Assembly: GCF_030272615.1 (NCBI RefSeq)
Contig: NC_081409.1
Location: 19,966,260 to 20,030,259 of the forward strand
Reading direction: 5' to 3'
Length of the DNA: 64,000 nucleotides
Source: Cryptomeria japonica
Lineage: Eukaryota; Streptophyta; Pinopsida; Cupressales; Cupressaceae
Numbering within the stretch: position 1 is the stretch's first letter; each line of letters opens with the position of its first letter. Shown here piece by piece: positions 58,225 to 64,000 of this stretch. Under the pieces are notes generated by a model, which was not told the origin of the DNA, did no database searches, and saw nothing but the letters and a program-made list of their open reading frames with translations. Both the position numbers and the translations under genes were made by a program.

Positions 58225-59218
58225 CTCTTAAAAAATTTCATAGGTGTTACTACGTCATTTATTCCTCATGATAAGAGCGAGTCATCCTTTAAGATTTTCA
58301 GTCGGAGTCCTAATCTTACTTGTGATACCTCAGTTCAAGTCCTTAGTACGTATGTAAATCCTTTTTCAATCATAAAAGTCAAGTTTAGATAATTGGTTGA
58401 ACTCTGTGAACACGTTGAACCATTTTGAACCGGGTTCAACAAGTTCATTTAGGCTCCATAGGTTCCTAGGTGTTCAGGGAGGTTTTTCATACTAATATTT
58501 TCTCTAAGTGTCTTGCAGCAGCTCTCTAAAAGTTTCTTGTTCGGTGATATGTTACTTTATTTCTCTCTGGGTTTTGAACTCATTGAACCAAGTTCAAGAG
58601 GTTCAAACATGTTCAACATGTTCAATATAGCACAAGTGGTCAGCAACTTGATATCATTAGTTTTCTCAGCAAAATTCTCCTTGAGTGCGGCATACATCTT
58701 GAACTACTTGAACGCCCATGAAGTATGTTCAGGATGTTCATATGTGTTCGAAGTTGGTGGGTCCCGTGGGTTTTAATGATTTGATGGTGCATTCATTGCT
58801 AAATATGAGGAGGCAGAACCATGTCTTAAGTGACATCAATCCTTGGTTTTTTGAAGTAAGTAATCATTTCAGGAACTGGCGGTTACTTCAAAAATGCCGC
58901 CATGCATTCAATGCATGCGTGCGATGTCTAATCCACAAACTTAACACAATTGGACTGAAAATTGGAATTATTGCATTCAATGTCTTCGTATCATTGCCTT
59001 CAATAATAAGGTATGAAGGATTGTTAGTGCTCTGCATTTGTTCCTCGCTGTTGTGTCTTTGTTTTTCCTGGATAGGAGTCTTGTTTGCTGCTAGCCATCA
59101 TTCGGTTGTTCAACTGTGAAGGTGAGTCTTTTTCTTGTCCTCTCCAGTGGTTTTTGCTTGCATTTTCTCTCTTACAGAAAGTTTTGCTGTAACCAATTTA
59201 GGCTTATTGTTTAAAATT
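58225..59218. other. Spacer with GTTCAA/TTGAAC cluster
   Basis: About 1 kb without a convincing gene. Between 58397 and 58713 I count twelve GTTCAA or TTGAAC hexamers in both orientations, several in pairs such as GTTCAACATGTTCAA. A consensus donor (AAGGTGAGT, 59120-59128) lies just before the long ORF. This could be the outer part of the LTR belonging to the element that starts at 63225, but no boundary can be fixed. Confidence 0.45.
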
Positions 59219-62200
59219 ATGAAGTCCACACTACATTTGTTTGGGAACGTTTTTAGCCTGGCATCCATTGAACCCATAGTTAGCGATATTGACCTAAAAG
59301 GGGAAAACCTTGAGGTGTTGAAAGAGAGGGTGTTCAAGGGAATCGACAAGACTTTTGGTGTGGAGATTTTGAGTAGCAGTCTCGTAGAAGCCACAACTTT
59401 TCCCCCAGCCATTCCTTGCCCAGAATTGATTTGGGAATGTATTGCTAGATATGACCCAATGTTTGAAACCATTAGGAGAGACAATGATGAAACCCTTCTT
59501 GCCATAAATTGTGAAGTAATTTACTCAATCTTCAAGATACCTGTTACCAGTTCTCCAACTTTTCCTCTGCTCAGTCAATCACCGAGTTCAACGCAGACAG
59601 AACCGGACACTATAACAATGTAGTAAAATTCTGGTTGAAGGTTCCTCAAAGATGTGGTTCCAGGTTACCCAAGAATCCTAATAAGAATCATATGTTTCCT
59701 CACATTCATGACATAATGCTTTTGTTGCACCGAGCCAGAGGATCTGTTGAAGCTTATAGCTTCGACGACTGGATTTATTGGACCGTGCAGCTGGTTTTAG
59801 AAGGGAAGCAATATTTGGATTGGGCTGAATTGATTGCTGATTCAATGAGAGAACAACTGAGTATGGCTAAACAGTTCAAACAGAACTTCTTTATGTCTTC
59901 ATATCTCTTGTATTGTTTGGCTTGTGTTAAGGAGTTGGTTGGAATACCGAAACAGCTCACTGAGGAGGATGTTCCCATATATGAGTTCTATTCCATGCTG
60001 CAAAAGGATAAAGCTTTATAGGATTTTAGAAGGGTGCAAAATGCTTTTCTGGGTGATTTGTGTCATGAATTGAAGAATATGAAAGCCAAAAGAATCTCCG
60101 AAGATGCATAGACTTTGATAAAGAGGTTTGGTAGTTTTTATATCCAGTTTCCATGCTTCTGTTACATATGGGTAGGCGGCTTTGAAGAGGAGCCCTTCAA
60201 GCTCCCTCACTTCTATTCAGATTACTTTGTTTTGGTGGAGATATGCAAGCAACTAACCTCCGTAATCAAAAAGGCACAACCCAGGGACAAATGGGAAGGT
60301 CATTTTCCCATCCAATTGGGTGTGTTGTCCTATAGTTCGATGTCTAACACTTTGAGTATAGGAGCAGACCTCAGGAATTTCAATTTTTCCCTGTATCCTA
60401 AAAGGAAAGGTTTTGATAATAAGGGATTTTCCAAAAGTCTTGGTCTAATGCCATACCTTCCAATGCCACAGTTAGAGGATTTCTGGGAAGATTGTACAGA
60501 TGAATTCGAGGTATTCAAAAGGGGAAACATGAGATTGGTGTTAGAACAAGTTGTTTCATTGCAGATAAAGTTGGATACTAAGGGGGTCGAAGAGGATTAT
60601 CTAGAGCTAGCCCGTGGGGAAGTTGAAATGCCTCCAATTGACTAGGATGAGGAAGAGAAAGATGATATACAATTAAGGAGCAAAGGAGTTTTGGAAAGGA
60701 CCGCGGCATGGGTGGCCAATAAGAAAGCAATGAAATCAAGCGTTAAGTCTAATTCTGCAAGAAGTAATAAGGATCCTCTACCTTCACCAAAGCGTCTTTC
60801 TAACAATGGTTCTATGCCTATTCCTGTAGGTAAGGATAACAAGCCACCCCAGCTTAGGCAAAGGTCTAATTTAGCATTGGATTTTTGTACTCCTCGGCAT
60901 ACCCAGTCCCGAAGTGCCGCTCAAAGAAAGATGGATCAGGCAAAGGATATAGGGGTGAAAGATACCATTCTTGATGCCCAGATATTTGAAATTGAAGACT
61001 TGGATGGCGATGTTGCTAGTGCCCTGGATTCTCATATGGTGACTGTGGCTATGACGCCACCTTCCAAGATGATCGAAGGAACCACTGGTTCCAGTGCAAC
61101 TCCTAAGTGGTTGACCACCTCGGTGAACAAAAAATGGATTTTTCTTCCTGTGACTATTCCAATTCAGGAAATGGTCGTTAAGTACACAGAGAAGAATCCA
61201 AAGCCGAAAAGGTTCAAGACTATTGCTCGCCTAGACAATGATGAGGGAACTGGAAAATGGGTTACTGAAATCGCCTTGTATAAACCCAAGGATGAAAACA
61301 AGGAGGCTAGCCCCGATGATTTCGAGATCACAAAGGTGGAATTTGGAAACATGAGTAGAGACACAGACAATCATTTCTTCCAAGTATCGGCAAAGAAAAT
61401 GCTCACTAGGTCAGAGAAGGATGGGTGAGAAAAGAGAGAACTAAAGTGACACATAAACGTGCTGGCCCACTTCATCAATAGTATTGCTTGCCTTGAGGAA
61501 CTCCCAATATCTCATGCTACAAAGAACTTCAACCCAACTTCACCAGAAAATAAAAAGCTAATGAGCCAAGTTCAATGGGCCAAGAGTATTGCTGAAGCTG
61601 TGGAGAAATGGATTGAGGGAATAATCAAGGATGACGAGAAGTACATTACCAAGTCCCGAAGGCTATGTGATGAGATACAGGGCCTTATTGTCGAAGTTCA
61701 AAATCAGCTTGTGCTGTGGGAGGAGGAGAAAAAATGGCAAAATATCTTGCCTTTGTTTGCCAAAATAGAAGAATATGGAGTTACCAGGTTTTTGACAGAA
61801 CACTCAATCAAGTTGGTGGCGGATGAATGTCAGTTTTTTGTGCTGAAGAAAACCATAATGTGGCGAGTGCTTACCTTCAAGTCTGTGATCACCGAGGCAA
61901 AGACCTTTGTTTACGAACTCCAGGATCTCCAGTGTAACATAGTTAATGATAACAAGGTGGTTAACCCTGACCATGATTGGCAGTTGGGAATTTGCGGGTT
62001 GAGCACACAAGATGCAATCGGGTCTTTCAGGATGAACATGGAGAAAATCAAGGCCAAGGGTAATTTCACTCCAAAAGATATAACAAGGGTGGCTAGGATT
62101 GAGTCTATGACTTTCATTGGAAATGATCAACTGTCAAAACATGCCGAAAAGATGGTGAAGCACCAGTGGAACAAGGAGGCAATGAAGGTGAAGCTCAACG

Positions 62201-62298
62201 CGATGAAAGTTCCAAACCAATCCATTGTTCAAGAACTCACAACCGCTCATGATGCCCACGAAAGCGGAGAGGATGATGATGATGGAAAAGTGGCATAA
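59219..62298 (+). pseudogene. Unknown ORF of about 1,027 codons (one frameshift, five stops)
   Basis: From ATG at 59219 the plus strand encodes a long protein I cannot assign. A one-base loss in a T-run near 59555 shifts the frame. From there to 62298 a single frame is interrupted only by TAG at 60019, 60109 and 60643 and TGA at 61426 and 61447. Features in order: PELIWECIARYDPMFETI; a Trp/Tyr-rich helical region (SFDDWIYWTVQLVLEGKQYL); LPHFYSDYFVLVEICKQL; a basic Ser/Lys tract (about 60670-60800); KPKRFKTIARLDNDEGTGKW; a helical stretch (VEKWIEGIIKDDEKYITKS); and an acidic tail (ESGEDDDDG). Length and order suggest a transposon-borne ORF. It ends about 930 bp before a gypsy primer-binding site, so it may lie in that element's LTR or in older DNA. 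Confidence 0.6.
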
Positions 62299-63218
62299 TG
62301 CATTGATTCAGGCCCGGTTCCCTTTATTCTTGTAATTTCTCATGTTTATGCAAAGACTTCGGGACATCTGTCCCAAAATACTTCTTGTTGGCTTCATAAT
62401 TGTTTACGGGGAAGGTCAAGTTTTCAAGGAACCCTCCCCTGTTCTAAAACTATAAATTAAGGAAAGATAGATAGTATGGGGGTTAGATTTTGTGACCAAT
62501 TTTTGGTTGGTTTTCTTCGGTTTTTCCCTCTGTTTTGTGTATTTTCGGTTTTGTAGAAGGAAGAATCAGACTGCTAAATCTGGAATGTAAAAGATTTATA
62601 CATGTATTTTCGTGCCTTTGTTGCATAAGAATATATATATAGAATGATCATACTATTCTTGGGAGAAGGAAAATCTGTGTATTTTGAATCTATGTAGATA
62701 CATGTCTTTGCATATGTTTATCTTATCAAATAACAGTAAGGATCTTTCCATTACAGAAAATTATTATTCTTCTGATATTCCTTCCTTTGAGTGTTTGTTT
62801 TCTTCTAGAGAAGATTCATGTTTGAGGACATATTTGTTTTCTTAAATTTGTTCATTCTTTATTAAACCTGTGAAAATGGTGTACTAAACTTTGTTTTAGT
62901 TGTTGTCATCTCATATATTGAAAAGATAGGAAAAATTGCTTTCTCCTTTTTAGGAAACATGTGTGAAATATCGGCCTCTCATCCAAGAATGAAGTAGGCA
63001 GCCTTACATGCTTTCAGGTTAAAAGCTACTATTCAAATTAAAATAGTTAAAAACATTACTTGAAAAACTGAGATAGGGAGCTGTACCTATGAAAAATTCA
63101 GAGGGAAGTGGTTTATACAACACTTACCCAACTATTTAATGAAACACTTGTCCTTAAAATAAGGCGATAGAGTTCAAAATTGATCATTTTAAAAAAGGGA
63201 CAAATCTATTCACTAACA
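62299..63218 (+). repeat. Putative end of a 5' LTR (Tat/Ogre-like element)
   Basis: The stretch ends CTAACA at 63213-63218, six bases before a gypsy-type primer-binding site, the expected position of a 5' LTR end. The LTR start cannot be placed because the partner LTR is outside the window. A TATA-like TATAAAT at 62451 could be the LTR promoter. No coding frame is supported here. Confidence 0.55.
62451..62457 (+). promoter_or_regulatory. Candidate LTR TATA box
   Basis: TATAAAT lies on the plus strand, about 770 bp upstream of the primer-binding site and downstream of the unknown ORF. If it is the U3 promoter of the element leaving the window, the unknown ORF lies upstream of the transcription start. 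The motif alone is weak evidence. Confidence 0.35.
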
Positions 63219-63224
63219 AATTTT

Positions 63225-63242
63225 TGGCGACTCTGTTGGGGA
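63225..63242 (+). other. Primer-binding site of right-hand Tat/Ogre-like element
   Basis: TGGCGACTCTGTTGGGGA closely matches a primer-binding site common in plant Tat/Ogre gypsy elements (TGGCGACTCTGCTGGGGA type; an Arg-tRNA has been proposed). It differs from the site of Gypsy-1 and Gypsy-2, so this is a separate lineage. Gag begins about 230 bp further on. Confidence 0.75.
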
Positions 63243-63459
63243 GTTTAACAAAGAGAAAACCAAACATTCAGTAGGCTAGTATGTCATAGACATAACAAAA
63301 TTGAGCCTATAATTGGCAAAAACACACAGAGTTTGTTTTGTCAAATACATAGTTCTATAATTCAGGAAATTGTTGAGATTGAGATTTGGTTGAAAGAGCT
63401 TAGGATTCCTAAGGGTGATAACACTAGATTCTCATCCATATACTAGAGTGTAAAGGAGA

Positions 63460-64000
63460 GAAGGAATAATTGATAATTGTTTTGAAGAATTGCAAGGGTT
63501 GTCATTCGCCACAAACTTTACTCCCAAAAGAAAATCTAAGAGTAGACCTTCCTCTCATGTTAGAGTTACTCCTATACCTTCTTCTTCAAACCCTTGGCAA
63601 GCACTAACACTTATTGGAGTTCAAGCCCCTCCCCTTGTAACCATTTATCCTTCGTTCATTATGGCCCAACCATGGGGTGCTGTTGTTGGACCTCTTTCTC
63701 TCATAGCTCATAATCCACTTCCAAAAGGGGCGAGGGATGTTTTACCTAAATATAATGGAGACAGAAAAGTCTCGGTTGAAGAGAACTTGAATTCTTTTAA
63801 TGTGGCCACTAGAATTCTGGCAGTCCAATATGAGGATGTGGCCATTAGGCTTTTTGCCCAAACTCTCATTTAGGGGGCAGTAGATTGGTTCAGTCATCTA
63901 CGAGTAGGATCCATAACTAACTGGCAAATGATGAAAACCGCTTTTGAGAAAAGGTTCAAAAGTGCTGATGATGAACATTTACTACTAGCTCAGCTCACAC
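63460..64000 (+). pseudogene. Gag of right-hand Tat/Ogre-like element (partial, one stop)
   Basis: An open plus-strand frame from about 63470 (no clear ATG near the start) reads into a gypsy gag domain. It shows GARDVLPKYNGDRKVSVEENL, NVATRILAVQYEDVAIRLFAQTL and, after a TAG at 63871-63873, GAVDWFSHLRVGSITNWQMM and AFEKRF. These are the capsid-domain motifs of Tat/Ogre gag proteins. The frame continues past the window end, so protease and pol are not visible. Confidence 0.85.

Noticed and set aside
59122-59176. Possible 55-bp intron (AAG/GTGAGT to TTACAG) before the unknown ORF
   Set aside because: Too short for a normal plant intron and not needed to open the frame. Left as an observation.
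63225-63242. tRNA gene
   Set aside because: This, like the other CCA-complementary sites, is an isolated 12-20 bp primer-binding site without a cloverleaf.

Overview
The window is plant nuclear DNA, almost entirely nested retrotransposons around one intact-looking host gene. The host gene is a seven-exon wax ester synthase/diacylglycerol acyltransferase (WSD family). The long Tat/Ogre-type Ty3/gypsy elements, RNase H-bearing L1 LINEs and layered insertions suggest a large, repeat-rich seed-plant genome. A conifer is plausible, but the sequence does not prove it.

Layout. Positions 1-46 and 6287-6385 are the 3' end of a LINE (copy A), split by Ty1/copia element Copia-1 (52-6281). Then comes a duplicated intergenic stretch (6386-7673) and a broken piece of WSD exon 5 (7674-7802). 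From 7803 to 46423 runs a second LINE (copy B, + strand), split by two insertions: the 18.6-kb Tat-type element Gypsy-1 (9100-27682) and Copia-2 (29824-44916). The 3' LTR of Copia-2 is itself split by Gypsy-2 (30638-39041). After LINE B the duplicated intergenic stretch recurs (46424-47640), followed by the complete WSD gene (47641-52751, - strand). So a LINE-plus-WSD block was tandemly duplicated before most LTR elements arrived. Right of the gene are an LTR element with an unfamiliar coiled-coil ORF and no recognisable pol (53311-58224), split by a solo LTR (56253-57462); a decayed ORF of about 1,027 codons of unknown function (59219-62298, +); and an LTR end, primer-binding site and gag start of another Tat/Ogre-like element leaving the window at 64000.

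The most unusual element is Gypsy-1. Its gag-pol (- strand, with the two RNase H domains typical of the Tat lineage) is opposed by an antisense gene (+ strand, 10718-13034). That gene has its own TATA box, a short first exon, an intron and a decayed plant-mobile-domain-like protein. The long leader of the sense transcript carries two arrays (7 and 6 units) of a 22-bp repeat with a TCACGCAATCGC-like core. The intron of the antisense gene carries about 12 units, at roughly 20-bp spacing, of the same core in the same orientation relative to its own transcription. I know of no description of this arrangement.

Gypsy-2 looks non-autonomous: it encodes a repeat-rich N-terminal region, a protease and a G-patch-like segment, with no RT, RNase H or integrase, and it shares the unusual primer-binding site of Gypsy-1. 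Nearly all TE reading frames are broken by stops or frameshifts. The WSD gene alone reads through with matching splice phases and an intact HHxxxDG motif. No tRNA, rRNA or CRISPR locus was seen.
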